A stretch of DNA of 64,000 bases, from positions 101,784 to 165,783 of the forward strand of contig NZ_BPMK01000005.1 in the NCBI RefSeq assembly GCF_019656455.1. Direction: 5' to 3'. The DNA is from Noviherbaspirillum aridicola. GTDB lineage: Bacteria; Pseudomonadota; Gammaproteobacteria; Burkholderiales; Burkholderiaceae_D. Each line of letters starts with the position of its first letter. Positions within the stretch are counted from its first letter, which is position 1. The position numbers and the translations under genes are program-made. Shown here in pieces: positions 29,699 through 42,378 of this stretch. The notes under the pieces are model-generated. The model was not told where the DNA came from and made no database searches. It saw only the letters and a program-made list of their open reading frames with translations.

Positions 29699-32600
29699 AT
29701 GGAGACCTCGTCGCCGTCATCCTCCCTCGCGGGCTTTCTCGCGTCGGTGGAGATTCTGTCCGCCTTCACGCCCGATGAACTCGAGCGCCTCGCCGGACAG
29801 GCGGAGCAGCGCTTCCACGGATTCGGCGATCCGGTCTGCAATGCCGGCGATCAGGCCGGCGGACTGTATGTCGTCCGCAGCGGCTCCGTCCGCCTCTTCA
29901 CCGAGGAGAACGGCAAGGAAATCAGCATGGGCGTGCGCAAGGCGTCCGAGGTGTTCGGCGAGATCGCGCTGCTGCGCGATGCGCGCCTGGAGTCCTCGGT
30001 GCGGGCGTCGGGCAAGACTGAACTGTTGTTCATTCCGCGGCCGGCCCTGGAGGCGGCGCTCGCCCGCAATCCGGAAGCGCACGCCTTCGTCAGCAGTTAT
30101 GTGGCCATCAGTTCGGCCGGGGGCTTCGTGGCGGGGCTTTTCGACCTGCGCGGCAAGGTCGACAAGCGCGAGCTGGAAGAACTCGTGCGCAGTGTCGGCA
30201 TCAAGCGGGTCCAGGCGGGCAAGGACATCCTCCGGCAGGACGCGCGCGACGACAAGCGGCTTTATGTCGTGCGCCGCGGCGAGGTGCGGCTGGTGCGCAG
30301 CGAGGAAGGCATGGAGTACACGCTGGCGACGCTGCGCGAGGGCGAGATCTTCGGCGAGAAGTCCTGCGTGATGCGGCAGGAACAGATGGCGACCGCCGTG
30401 GCCGTCACGGACTGTGCGCTGCTGGTGATTCCCGAGCGCACGGTGCAGATGCTGCTGGAGCGCAATCCGAAGCTGCGCGAGGTGCTGGAAGAACGCATAC
30501 GCGGCCTGGAGCGCGAGCAGCAGCGCCAGCGCAAGCTGGCCGAGCGCCGCAAGCGGCCGGTGCTGCTGGACCTGGTATCGAAGCCGTCGTACGGCGAGCG
30601 GGTGCTGCCGCGCTTCCCGCTAGTGGAACAGGCCGAGGAGATGGATTGCGGCGCCGCCTGCCTGGCAATGCTGTGCCGGCACAACGGCATCTCCATGACG
30701 CTCGGCAAGCTGCGCGAGATGGCCAACGTGACCACGCAGGGCGCCACTATGGAGAGCCTGGCGCGCGCCGGTGAAACGCTCGGTTTCACGACACGCGGCG
30801 TGCAGTGCACCTACGAAGCGCTGCTCGGCTTCGAGCTGCCTTTCATCGTGCACTGGGAGGGCTATCACTACGTGGTGGTGTACGGCGTCTCGCGCGAGCA
30901 TGTCTGGGTCGCGGACCCGGCGATCGGATTCCGCAAGATGACGGTGGAGGATTTCGAGCGCGGCTGGCACGGCACCTGCCTGCTGTTCTCGCCCGGGGAA
31001 GACATCGCGCAGGTAACCGCGGCGCGCTCGCCCTGGGTGCGCTTTGTCGCCTATCTGCGTCCGCACAAGACCATCCTGCTGCACCTGTTCATGGCGACCT
31101 TCGTGATCCAGGTGCTGGGCCTGGTGCCGCCGCTGATCATCCAGAACATACTCGACGGCGTGATCGTGCATCAGAACGTCGGCCTGCTGCACCTGCTGAT
31201 CGTGGGGCTGATCGTCTCCAACCTGTTCTCCCAGATCATGACCACGGTGCGCGCCTACCTCGCCAACTTCATGGTGCGCAACATGGACTTCGCGATGATG
31301 TCGCATTTCTTCAAGCACACCATGTCGCTGCCGTTCTCCTTCTTCGCCAAGCGCAAGGCGGGCGACGTGCTGGCGCGCTTCGAGGAAAACCTGACGATCC
31401 GTTCCTTCCTGACGGAGTCGACGGTGACGACGCTGCTGAACCTGATGATGGTCTTCATCTATTTCACCATCATGTTCATGTACAACGTGCGCCTGACCCT
31501 GGTGCTGATCGCTTTCGTCATCCCGATCGCGGGCCTGACGGTGGCGGTGACGCCGAAGATCAAGGCGTATGCGCGGGAGGCCTTCGCCGCCGCCACCGAC
31601 GCCAAGTCGCTGTTGATGGAAACGCTGGGCGGCGTGGAAACCATCAAGGGCATGGGCATCGAGCGCGCGATCCGCCTGAAATGGGAGCGCAAGTATGCGA
31701 AGTCGCTCGATGTGCAGTACCGCGCGCAGAGCTTCAACATCCTGGTCACCCTCGCCAGCGGCATGCTGCATGCGGCCACCACCATCGCCATCCTGTGGGT
31801 GGGCGCCAGCCTGGTGCTGGCGCGCGAGCTGACGATAGGCCAGCTGATCGCCTTCAACGCGCTGATGGGCAGCGTGCTCTCGCCGCTGATGGGCCTGGTC
31901 GGCCTGTGGAGCCGGGTCAACGACGCCGGCGTGGCGATGGAGCGGCTCGGCGACGTCCTCGAGATGGAGCCGGAGCAGCGGGCGGCCGATGCGCAATCGC
32001 GCGTATTGCTGCCCGACCTGCAGGGCGACATCCGCCTGGAGAATGTCTATTTCCGCTATGGCGGCAATGAAACGCCGTATGTGCTGGAGAACATCAGCCT
32101 GGAAATAAGGCCGGGCGAACTGGTCGCGGTGGTCGGCCGCAGCGGTTCGGGCAAGACCACGCTGGCCAAGATGCTGGTGGCGTTCTATCCGCCTAGCGAG
32201 GGCAAGATCACCGTCGACGGCTATGACCTGTCGGTGATCGACAAGGAGTACTACCGGGCGCAGGTCGGCTACGTCATGCAGAGCAATCTCGTGTTCTCCG
32301 GGACCATCGCCGAGAACATCGCCAGCGGCGATGAAAGCCCGGACCGCCGCCGCATCGAGGAAGTGGCGAGGATGGCGGACGCGCACGGCTTCATCAGCAA
32401 GATGCCGCTCGGCTACGACCAGGTGGTGGGCGAGCGCGGCATGGGGCTGTCGGGCGGGCAGATACAGCGCCTGTGCATCGCCCGCGCGCTCTACCACGAT
32501 CCGAAGCTGCTGGTGTTCGACGAAGCGACGTCGGCGCTCGATACCCAGTCGGAAAGCAACATCATCGCCAACATGCACGAGATCCTGAAGGGACGCACCG

Positions 32601-32754
32601 CGGTGGTCATCGCGCACCGCCTCAGCACCATCATGCAGGCCGACAAGATCGTGGTGCTGTACGAGGGCGGCATCGCGGAGCAGGGCCGGCATGAAGAGCT
32701 GGTGGGCCGGCGCGGCATGTACTACCAGCTGGTGCAGAAGCAGTTGAACGCCGC

Positions 32755-32758
<4 letters not shown>
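29699..32758 (+). CDS. Double cyclic-nucleotide-binding-domain, C39-peptidase ABC exporter
   Basis: A 1019-residue inner-membrane exporter. Two CNBD-type domains lie at about residues 12-130 and 150-275. A C39 peptidase domain is at about 305-435 with Cys317 (MDCGAACLAML), His390 (YHYVVVYG) and Asp406 (VADP), so its triad looks intact. The membrane domain is at about 455-735 and the ATPase follows: Walker A GRSGSGKTT, signature LSGGQIQRL, and LLVFDEATSALD. C39 exporters cut a leader off their peptide substrate after a double Gly and secrete the rest. The order CNBD-C39-ABC resembles cyanobacterial HetC. No HlyD-like adaptor or peptide gene is nearby. It overlaps the next gene (ATGA). Confidence 0.92.
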
Positions 32759-34065
<1,307 letters not shown>

Positions 34066-34079
34066 GGGCGCGCTGCCTG

Positions 34080-34837
34080 CTAGCGCTTCAGGCGGTAGCC
34101 GGTCCGGAAGATCACCGTGATCGCCGCCAGGCACAGCAGCATGAACACCAGCGTCATGCCGAAGCTGACGCCCACGTTCACGTCCGACACGCCGTAGAAG
34201 CTCCAGCGGAAGCCGCTGACCAGGTAGACCACCGGATTGAGCAGCGTGACCTTCTGCCAGAACGGCGGCAGCATGTGTATCGAATAGAAGCTGCCGCCGA
34301 GGAAGGTCAGCGGCGTGACGATCATGACCGGCACGATCTGCAGCTTTTCCCAGCCGTCGGCCCAGACGCCGATGATGAAGCCGAACAGGCAGAAGGTGAT
34401 CGCGGTGAGCACGAGGAAGCCGACCATCCACAGCGGATGCAGGATGGTGTAATCGACGAACAGGCGCGCGGTGGCGAGGATGATGACGCCGAGGATGACC
34501 GACTTGGTGGCGGCGGCGCCGACATAGCCGACCACGATTTCCAGCGGCGACACCGGCGCCGACAGGACTTCATAGATGGTGCCCGCCCATTTCGGCATGT
34601 AGATGCCGAACGAAGCGTTGGAAATGCTCTCCGTCAGCACCGACAGCATCACCAGGCCGGGCACGATGTAGGCGCCGTAGCTGATGCCGTCGATCTGTTC
34701 CATGCGCGAGCCGATGGCGGCGCCGAACACGATGAAGTACAGCGAGGTCGAGATCACCGGCGACGCGATGCTCTGCATCATGGTGCGGAACCAGCGCGCC
34801 ATCTCGAATTTGTAAATCGCCTTGATGCCGTGGACGT

Positions 34838-34841
<4 letters not shown>
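34080..34841 (-). CDS. ABC-2 type transporter permease
   Basis: A 253-residue membrane protein with about six helices, of the ABC-2 (YadH-like) family. The start [20 protein letters not shown] is typical, and the region [20 protein letters not shown] is a conserved ABC-2 block. It forms an exporter with the ATPase encoded just upstream, overlapping in ATGA. The substrate is unknown; the family includes drug and lipid-type exporters. It converges with the sigma-54 activator gene, with 14 bases between. Confidence 0.92.
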
Positions 34842-35791
<950 letters not shown>

Positions 35792-35951
35792 GTTTTCTCC
35801 TTGTTATCGATGCCAGCCGCCATCTTAAGCCATCTGCGCCGACTCGGCCGGGACCCGTTCCTGATTGACGCAGCTCATCGGAATGACGCAGGGCACGAAC
35901 CGATCTGCTGCCGAGCGGACAGAGGTGTAGATCAACAACCAGGAGCGATTC

Positions 35952-36170
35952 ATGCAGACATCGGGCCACGGCCATGTATGGAAGAAAATTGCCGACACCT
36001 ATCAGCAGTGGGATCAGGACCGGTTCGAACTGATGGCCATGGACGACCTGTCCGAGCGCTTGCCGGAATTCGAGCCGCGGCTGATCGAACAGGCACTCGA
36101 CGAGGCGCGCAGCGCGGGCCGCGTCGCCACTTCCGGCGACGGCCGGTTCCGGCTCGTGCCGAACAATTGA
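35952..36170 (+). CDS. 72-residue conserved-looking soluble protein
   Basis: A small acidic, helical protein (MDDLSERLPEFEPRLIEQAL in the middle). An AGGAGCG site lies 8 bases upstream of the ATG, which supports expression. No known domain is visible. The C-terminal pattern GRVATSGDGRFRLVPN suggests a small beta-hairpin. Function unknown. Confidence 0.65.
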   Translation: MQTSGHGHVWKKIADTYQQWDQDRFELMAMDDLSERLPEFEPRLIEQALDEARSAGRVATSGDGRFRLVPNN

Positions 36171-36210
36171 ACGACCGTACCGGGCCCGCCCCGGTGCCGG
36201 ATCAGGCGTT

Positions 36211-36621
36211 TCAGTGCGGCCGGTGATGCAGGCTGTTGCTGTCGAAATAGCCCCTGAAACGCCGGATCTTGCCCTGGTCGTCGAAGACCAGCAGGCTCAC
36301 GCCTTCATACTCGAGGCGCGCGCCCGACGCATCGACGCCGTTGGAGCGCCAGAACAGGCCCGCCGAATGGTCGCCGGCGGTGACGTCGACGAATTCCGAA
36401 TGCACTTCCCTGAACAGGTGGCGGTATTCGCGCCAGAATCGCTCGACCGCGTCGCGTCCGCGGTAGGCGCGCCCGTTGCGCTCGGCCACCGGGTTGCTCA
36501 GCTCGGCGTCCTCCGCGAACATCTCGACCAGGATATCGACCGCCTGCGGGTCGCCTTCTTCCACCCGGTGCAGACGATGAATGAAATCGTCCGCCATGCT
36601 CTTGATCTGTTGTTGGTCCAT
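36211..36621 (-). CDS. SnoaL/NTF2-like family protein
   Basis: A 136-residue protein with the cone-shaped NTF2-like pattern: an N-terminal helix (MADDFIHRLHRVEEGDP), then MFAEDAELSNPVA, YRGRDAVERFWREYRHLF, and C-terminal strands (FDDQGKIRRFRGYFD). Members include isomerases, hydrolases and binding proteins, so the activity cannot be named. AGGAGAAC precedes the ATG at 36621. Confidence 0.85.
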   Translation of the reverse strand: MDQQQIKSMADDFIHRLHRVEEGDPQAVDILVEMFAEDAELSNPVAERNGRAYRGRDAVERFWREYRHLFREVHSEFVDVTAGDHSAGLFWRSNGVDASGARLEYEGVSLLVFDDQGKIRRFRGYFDSNSLHHRPH

Positions 36622-36679
36622 GTTCTCCTCGCACGTCTCACTCAAGGTGAGCAGTACGATGTGCGGCGCCGGGCAAAGT

Positions 36680-37354
36680 TCATCCCCTGCCGAACAGCCA
36701 CTCCACCGCGCCGCGCGCCACCTCCGGCGGTATGACATGACCGCCCTCGAACTCGTCGTAGCGCACCTCGTAGCCGGCGCCGCGCAGCCGGGGCACGATG
36801 CGGCGGCTGCACGGCGCGATCGGCAGGATGTCGTCGCGGGCGCCATGGGAAATGTAGACGCGCGGTGCGCCGCGCGCATGCACGGGTGCAATAAAGCCGG
36901 GTGAGAACGCGATGATGTGCCTGAACAAGTCGCCGTTGGCCAGCCCGAGCGACAGCGCATAGGAGGCGCCGTCGGAAAAGCCGCTGATCGCGAGCCGGGC
37001 CGGGTCCACAGCGTAATGCGCGAATGCATGGCCGAGCGCCTTGTCCGCCAGCCGCACGTCGGGCCCGTAGGCGCGGCTGACGATCACATCCCAGGTCGAT
37101 GCGTCGGACGCCGGCGCCAGCAGGATCATGCCGTGCTCGTCAGCGAGGTGCCGCAGCAGGGCCAGGCCGTGGTGCGCATGGCCGCCCGCGCCGTGCAGCA
37201 GGAGCACCAGCGGCGCGGGGCGCGAGGGATCATGCCCGGGCGGCGCATACAGGTAGCTGTCGCGGCGGCCGCCGGCTTCCAGCCGGTGCAGGCCCGGCTC
37301 CCCCCGCGCACGGGGCGGCGCGGGGCGGGCCTGCAAGAGGGCATCATGGGCCAT
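36680..37354 (-). CDS. Alpha/beta hydrolase (PHB-depolymerase/phospholipase-like esterase)
   Basis: A 224-residue serine hydrolase. LVLLLHGAGGHAHHGL carries the oxyanion hole, GFSDGASYALSLG holds the nucleophile Ser, ISHGARDDILPI the Asp, and EGGHVIPPEV the His. The pattern fits polyhydroxyalkanoate-depolymerase or carboxylesterase-like proteins; no signal peptide is seen. AAGGAGAACGGG precedes the ATG at 37354, so I use that start rather than one 34 codons upstream. Divergent from the hemerythrin gene. Confidence 0.88.
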   Translation of the reverse strand: MAHDALLQARPAPPRARGEPGLHRLEAGGRRDSYLYAPPGHDPSRPAPLVLLLHGAGGHAHHGLALLRHLADEHGMILLAPASDASTWDVIVSRAYGPDVRLADKALGHAFAHYAVDPARLAISGFSDGASYALSLGLANGDLFRHIIAFSPGFIAPVHARGAPRVYISHGARDDILPIAPCSRRIVPRLRGAGYEVRYDEFEGGHVIPPEVARGAVEWLFGRG

Positions 37355-37489
37355 CCCGTTCTCCTTCCGGCTGTGAATGCGATTGGACCCCGTGCCGCCG
37401 CATGGTTCCGTCCCCGCCGGCAGGAACCTTGGCTGCGGCGGGCGGGTCTTCTCCATTCCCTTTTTCTACGTCCTTCAAGGAGACGAGCA

Positions 37490-37999
37490 ATGGATGAGCA
37501 ACTGCACATGCAGCGCAGCGGAGCCGGCTTCCCGGTCGACAAGCCGCTCGACGCACTGATCGCGGATCACAATTTCGTGCGCCAGATGTTCGAGCGCTTT
37601 CTCAATACGCAGGACATGAACGTGCGCCAGGAAGCGGGGCCGCGCATCATCGAGCTGCTCGAGATGCATGCCCAGCTGGAAGAGACCGTTTTCTATCCCG
37701 CCGTGCACGATGTCGACGCCGGGCTGGTCGATCACTCGGAGCATGAGCACCAGGAAGCGCGGCAGCTGATGAACCAGCTCAAGGGGATGGATGTCGGCGA
37801 TCCGCAGTACGAGCAGCTGATGCGCCAGCTGTCCGACGCGGTGATGCACCATGTGCAGAGCGAGGAGCAGCAGCTGTTCCCGAAGGTGATGCAGGCGGGC
37901 CTCGACATGACCGCGCTCGGCGTGCAGATGCAGGCCTATGAAGCGAGCATGGTCAGCGCCGCCGCCCGCGCGAGCGATCGCCCGGGGCAGGGACGCTAG
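37490..37999 (+). CDS. Hemerythrin HHE-domain protein
   Basis: A 169-residue helical protein with the iron-ligand pattern of HHE domains: DHNFVRQMF, LLEMHAQLEETVFYPAVH, DHSEHEHQEA and MHHVQSEEQQLFPKV. Members bind O2 or NO or protect iron-sulfur proteins. AAGGAGAC lies 8 bases before the ATG. It ends overlapping the glycosyltransferase stop (convergent). Confidence 0.92.
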   Translation: MDEQLHMQRSGAGFPVDKPLDALIADHNFVRQMFERFLNTQDMNVRQEAGPRIIELLEMHAQLEETVFYPAVHDVDAGLVDHSEHEHQEARQLMNQLKGMDVGDPQYEQLMRQLSDAVMHHVQSEEQQLFPKVMQAGLDMTALGVQMQAYEASMVSAAARASDRPGQGR

Positions 38000-39867
38000 C
38001 CGCCCGCGCTGGCCCGCCGCTCCGCGTTCGGCGCCGCCGATTCGATCACGCGGCGGAAGAAGGCGGCCAGCTGCGGGACATGCCGGTCGAAGGTGAAGTG
38101 GCCGCGCTGCGACCACACCCGCTCCCGCAGCGCCTGCATCGCCGCGCGGTCATGCAGCCTGGCGGCCAGGTCGGGAATGTCGTCGAAGAAGACGCTGATG
38201 TCCATCTGCCGCGCCAGCGTCTGCGTCGCCACGATCGCGCCGGTATTGTCGCGCTGGATCATCGGCAGTCCGGCGGCGGCCAGCGTGCTCATGCGCGCCG
38301 GGTAGTTGAGATCGTCCCAGTTGGCGCGGCGAAGCTCGCCGCCATTCATGCTGGCGAAGCTGTGCAGCCAGCCGGCGTCGTACTGCGAGAACTCACTCGT
38401 CCAGCGGGCCTGCTCGACATTCGCATGCAGATGCAGGTAGCCGGGCGCCATCCGGCTGGTCTTTTCTATCCACTCCTTCCACTGGCCGTGGGTGAACTCG
38501 CCGTAGAAATGCAGATGGATGCGGTGCGCCGCCAGCGCCGCCACCGTGTGCGGATGCAGACCGATCGGGCGGCCGGGCGACACCGTGTGGATCTCGCCGT
38601 CCCGCTCCGACAGCAGCGGCGAGCGCGGCTGCTCGAACCAGTCACGCTTGGGCAGGTCGCCGTCGAGCACATGCACCGGCTTGCCGCGCGACAGACCGGG
38701 TACGATGGTGTCGAACCAGTCCCGCATCTCCGGGCTTGAAAAGATCTGTCCGTCGGCATGGCGGTAAAGCTCGATCAGCTGCGGCCAGCTGCCTTTTTCG
38801 AGACAGATGAACGGCCCCTCCTTGAAATGCCAGACGAAGGGAATGCCCGGCGTGGCCATCAGCACTTCATGCGCGAAGGGGACGGCCTGCCAGTTCAGCA
38901 GCGCGTAGATCACGTCCGGCTGCAGCCGCTGCACCGCCTCGCGCCAGTTCTCGCGCGGCAGGTCCTCGACATGGCCGAAAGGCAGCGGACCGACGGTGTT
39001 GTACCAGTACGGCTCGCGCATCCACAGTCCGTACAGCTTGTGTCCCTGTTCTTCCAGCGCCAGCACGCGGTCGGCGTTGTAGGCGAGTTCGCCGACGAGC
39101 AGGATCTTCAGCCCGTCCGCCGCGCGCGGCGTGTCGGGCCGCTCGCGCATCGCGCGGTACTGCGCGGCCTCGTCGATCAGGTGGCCGGCCGTGCTGTGGA
39201 AGCGCAGCGGCTGGGCGACGCGATAGCGGGCGCGGAAGGTATTGATGCCGCCGGCCGGCTCGCGCATGATCTTGTGCCGCTGCTGCGGGTGATCGACCCA
39301 TTCGCAGCTCACGCTGCCGGTGCCGGCAAACGCCCCCTGCGCGCGCAGCCGCGACCAGTACAGCCGCTCCAGGTCGTCGCTCTCCAGTTCCTTGCGCTCG
39401 GTCCAGCGCAGGCCGGTGCGGCGGTGCATGCACTGCACCAGCTGCAGCGGATAGCCGTCGATCTGCCCCGGCGTCTCCCGGTTGTAGCGGTAGCGGATGC
39501 CGGAGAAGGCGAGCACCGCTTCGGGCTGCCGGTCGAGGCAATCCGCGAGCGCCCGCAGGTGATCGCGATACCAGACGTCGTCGCTGGGAAGATAGGCGAT
39601 CAGCGGCGCCCGCGCCTTCGCCATGGCCACGTTGAGCGCATGGCCGAGGCCCTTGTTCTCGGGCAGCCGGTGATAGCGTATGCGCGGATCGGACAGCCAA
39701 GGCGCCACCACCTCCGCGGTATCGTCGCGCGATCCGTCGTCCACGATGATGGCTTCCCAGTCCTCCATCCGCTGTGCCGCCAGGCTGTCGAGCGCACGGG
39801 CGATGAACGAGGCTTGTTCGAAGCTGGGCATCAGCACGCTGACCGCAGGCGTCCTGGCTGGCGACAT
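37996..39867 (-). CDS. Two-domain glycosyltransferase (GT2 plus GT-B-like)
   Basis: A 623-residue cytoplasmic protein. Residues 1-230 are a GT2 domain (SVLMPSFEQASFIARALDSL, then AIIVDDGSRDDTAEVV, and YLPSDDVWY as the DxD site). From about residue 280 a second, GT-B-like domain follows (LKILLVGELAYNADRVLALE, IPFVWHFKEGPF, LPMIQRDNTGAIVA). The two domains probably act in succession on a surface polysaccharide, but no other polysaccharide genes are nearby. AAAGGAGCG precedes the ATG at 39867. An imperfect hairpin lies upstream at 39904-39929. Confidence 0.87.
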   Translation of the reverse strand: MSPARTPAVSVLMPSFEQASFIARALDSLAAQRMEDWEAIIVDDGSRDDTAEVVAPWLSDPRIRYHRLPENKGLGHALNVAMAKARAPLIAYLPSDDVWYRDHLRALADCLDRQPEAVLAFSGIRYRYNRETPGQIDGYPLQLVQCMHRRTGLRWTERKELESDDLERLYWSRLRAQGAFAGTGSVSCEWVDHPQQRHKIMREPAGGINTFRARYRVAQPLRFHSTAGHLIDEAAQYRAMRERPDTPRAADGLKILLVGELAYNADRVLALEEQGHKLYGLWMREPYWYNTVGPLPFGHVEDLPRENWREAVQRLQPDVIYALLNWQAVPFAHEVLMATPGIPFVWHFKEGPFICLEKGSWPQLIELYRHADGQIFSSPEMRDWFDTIVPGLSRGKPVHVLDGDLPKRDWFEQPRSPLLSERDGEIHTVSPGRPIGLHPHTVAALAAHRIHLHFYGEFTHGQWKEWIEKTSRMAPGYLHLHANVEQARWTSEFSQYDAGWLHSFASMNGGELRRANWDDLNYPARMSTLAAAGLPMIQRDNTGAIVATQTLARQMDISVFFDDIPDLAARLHDRAAMQALRERVWSQRGHFTFDRHVPQLAAFFRRVIESAAPNAERRASAGG

Positions 39868-40140
39868 GGCGCTCCTTTTTTGCGAGGGAAATGCAGAGAT
39901 GGTAAGACCTGCAAGGGGGTGCCGGTCTTGATATGCCGCCACTTTCCTGTGCGCGGCGGACATTTCCGCCATGGCAGGCATTTGCGGCAACACCATCGGC
40001 CCCGGCGATTGACGAACTACAACCCGGCCCGCGCCGCATTGCCGATACTTGCCCTTGTCCCGTCCGAAAGATGATCCGATGAGTGCTACCCGAAACAGCG
40101 CGCGGGTTCGCGCTGCGACGCGGCGGCGGAGGACGCGCCG

Positions 40141-41370
40141 ATGAGCCAGGCCTGGAGCAGCGGCAACCGCTTCACCCTGCTGGAGAACGGCGAGCAGTTC
40201 TTTCCGCGCGTATTCGAAGCGATCTCCCAAGCCCGCCATGAAGTGATGATCGAGACCTTCATCCTCTACGAGGACAAGGTCGGACGCGCGCTGCACGAAG
40301 TCCTGCTCGTCGCCGCCCGGCGCGGGGTGAGCATCGATGTCACCGTCGATGCCTTCGGCTCGCCCGACCTGTCCGAGGAATTCGTCGGCGCACTGACCTC
40401 GGCCGGCGTGCGCCTGCATGTGTTCGACCCCGCGCGGCGCCTGTTTCGGCGCTTCAATTATTTCCGCCGCATGCATCGCAAGCTGGTCGTCATCGATGGC
40501 CGCCTCGCCTTCATCGGCGGCATCAATTACTCCGCCGATCACCTTGCCGACTACGGTCCGGAGGCCAAGCAGGATTACGCGGTCGAGGCCGAGGGACCGG
40601 TGGTGGCCGACATGCACCGCTTCATGCGCGGCGCGATCGAGGAAGGCAAGCCAAGGCCGTGGTACCGGCGGCGCCCGCCGGCGCCGCCGCGCGCGCAGGT
40701 TGCGCCGGCGGGCGGGGCGGACGCGCTGTTCGTCTGGCGCGACAACCGCGAGCGCCGCAATGACATCGAGCGCCAGTACCGCCTTGCGATACGCCTGGCG
40801 CGCCGGCGCGTGATCATCGCCAATGCCTATTTCTTCCCCGGCTACGCCTTCCTGCGGGAGCTGCGCAAGGCCGCGCGGCGCGGCGTGGACGTCTCCCTGA
40901 TCCTGCAGGGCAATCCCGACATGCCCATCGTGCAGACCGCGGCCGCGATGCTCTACCACCACCTGCTGCACGGCGGGGTGCGCATCTACGAATACTGCGA
41001 GCGTCCGCTGCACGCCAAGGTCGCGGTGGTGGACGACGAGTGGTCGACCGTCGGTTCCAGCAACCTCGACCCGCTGAGCCTGTCGCTCAACCTGGAAGCC
41101 AACGTAATGATCCGCGACCGCGACTTCAACCGCACCCTGGCGGCCAACCTGGAAAACCTGATCGCGCACAGCTGCACGCAGATCCGCCCGCACGATCTGC
41201 GCGAACCGAAATGGTGGCGCAAGCTGCGCAGCTTCGTGCTGTTCCATGTGCTGCGCAAGTATCCGTCGTGGGCGGGCCGCCTGCCCGCGCATGCGCCGCG
41301 CCTGGCCCTCCTGAGCCCGGAGGCGGAGCAGCAGGCCAGCGACCGCCTCGACGAAAAGGCCAGCCTGTGA
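40141..41370 (+). CDS. clsB: Cardiolipin synthase B
   Basis: A 409-residue phospholipase-D-fold enzyme making cardiolipin or related lipids at the inner membrane. Both HKD motifs are present: HRKLVVIDGRLAFIGGIN near residue 112 and HAKVAVVDDEWSTVGSSN near residue 290. The GGAGG site at about 40127 precedes the ATG. Its TGA overlaps the GTG start of the next gene (GTGA), and the cls-ybhN order is as in E. coli. Confidence 0.93.
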   Translation: MSQAWSSGNRFTLLENGEQFFPRVFEAISQARHEVMIETFILYEDKVGRALHEVLLVAARRGVSIDVTVDAFGSPDLSEEFVGALTSAGVRLHVFDPARRLFRRFNYFRRMHRKLVVIDGRLAFIGGINYSADHLADYGPEAKQDYAVEAEGPVVADMHRFMRGAIEEGKPRPWYRRRPPAPPRAQVAPAGGADALFVWRDNRERRNDIERQYRLAIRLARRRVIIANAYFFPGYAFLRELRKAARRGVDVSLILQGNPDMPIVQTAAAMLYHHLLHGGVRIYEYCERPLHAKVAVVDDEWSTVGSSNLDPLSLSLNLEANVMIRDRDFNRTLAANLENLIAHSCTQIRPHDLREPKWWRKLRSFVLFHVLRKYPSWAGRLPAHAPRLALLSPEAEQQASDRLDEKASL

Positions 41371-42362
41371 ACCGGGCCGCTTCCGCGCCGCGCGGCGGCA
41401 TCACCTCGCGTTCCTGGTGGCCCTGGCTCAAGCGGGCGCTGACGCTCATCTTCTTCGCGGTGGTCGGCTACCTGCTGTTCACCCAGGCACGCGCGGTGGA
41501 GTGGGGCGAGGTATTCGAAACGCTGCGCAAGCGGCCGGCTTCGTCGCTGTGGCCCGCCGCGGTGCTGGCCGCCGGGAGCTATCTGCTGTACAGCTGCTTC
41601 GACCTGTTCGGCCGCCGCCTGACCGGGCACCGCCTGGCGGCGCCGCAGGTGATGGCGGTAACCTTCATCAGCTATGCGTTCAACCTGAACATGGGTGCGC
41701 TCGTCGGCGGCGTCGCCTTCCGCTACCGCCTCTACTCGCGGCTCGGCCTCGATGCGCCGACGGTGACCCGGGTCGTCGGCCTGAGCATGCTCACCAACTG
41801 GCTCGGCTACCTGCTGCTGGCCGGTCTCGCGTTCGCGCTGACGCCGCCCGATCCGCCGCCCGGCTGGAAGCTCGATGCCGGCGGACTGCGTCTGCTCGGC
41901 GTCGCGCTGCTGGCGGCCGCGCTCGCCTACATGCTGCTCTGCGCCTTCTCCCGCCGCCGCGAGTGGCATGTGCGCGGGCACGACATACAGCTGCCCTCGC
42001 TGAGGATGGCGCTGCTGCAGTTGCTGATCTCCTCGGCCAACTGGCTGCTGATCGCGGGCACGGTCTGGCTGCTGCTGGGCCAGAAGATCGCGTTCGGGCC
42101 GGTGCTCGCGGTACTGCTGGTGGCGGCGGTGGCCGGCGTGATCACGCACGTGCCGGCCGGACTGGGCGTGCTGGAAGTCGTCTTCGTCACGCTGCTGAGT
42201 CATCAGCTGCCGCGGCATGAATTGCTCGCGGGCCTGCTCGCCTATCGCGCGATCTACTACCTGGCGCCGCTCGCGGTGGCGGCGCTCGGCTTTCTGATCA
42301 TGGAGCTGCGCGCCCGGCGCGCGCGGCAGTCAGGAGGGGCAGGGGGCACCGGCACCACCTGA
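41367..42362 (+). CDS. ybhN: YbhN-type (UPF0104) inner-membrane protein
   Basis: A 331-residue protein with about eight transmembrane helices and the family's block (NLNMGALVGGVAFRYRLYSR, then THVPAGLGVLEVVFV). The family is related to the flippase part of MprF. The start is the GTG at 41367, which overlaps the clsB stop. The clsB partnership supports a role in phospholipid handling, which is inference. Converges with the thioredoxin gene. Confidence 0.88.
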   Translation: MNRAASAPRGGITSRSWWPWLKRALTLIFFAVVGYLLFTQARAVEWGEVFETLRKRPASSLWPAAVLAAGSYLLYSCFDLFGRRLTGHRLAAPQVMAVTFISYAFNLNMGALVGGVAFRYRLYSRLGLDAPTVTRVVGLSMLTNWLGYLLLAGLAFALTPPDPPPGWKLDAGGLRLLGVALLAAALAYMLLCAFSRRREWHVRGHDIQLPSLRMALLQLLISSANWLLIAGTVWLLLGQKIAFGPVLAVLLVAAVAGVITHVPAGLGVLEVVFVTLLSHQLPRHELLAGLLAYRAIYYLAPLAVAALGFLIMELRARRARQSGGAGGTGTT

Positions 42363-42378
42363 GCGTGCCGGCCGTGGC

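Noticed and set aside
30620..32692. 690-codon open frame opposite the ABC exporter
   Set aside because: Antisense shadow of a gene with clear Walker and C39 motifs; its composition is typical of GC-rich antisense translation.
40079..40144. 21-codon Arg-rich frame whose TGA overlaps the clsB ATG
   Set aside because: It has no good ribosome site and looks like chance translation of GC-rich leader; clsB has its own GGAGG. Could be an attenuating leader but nothing supports that.
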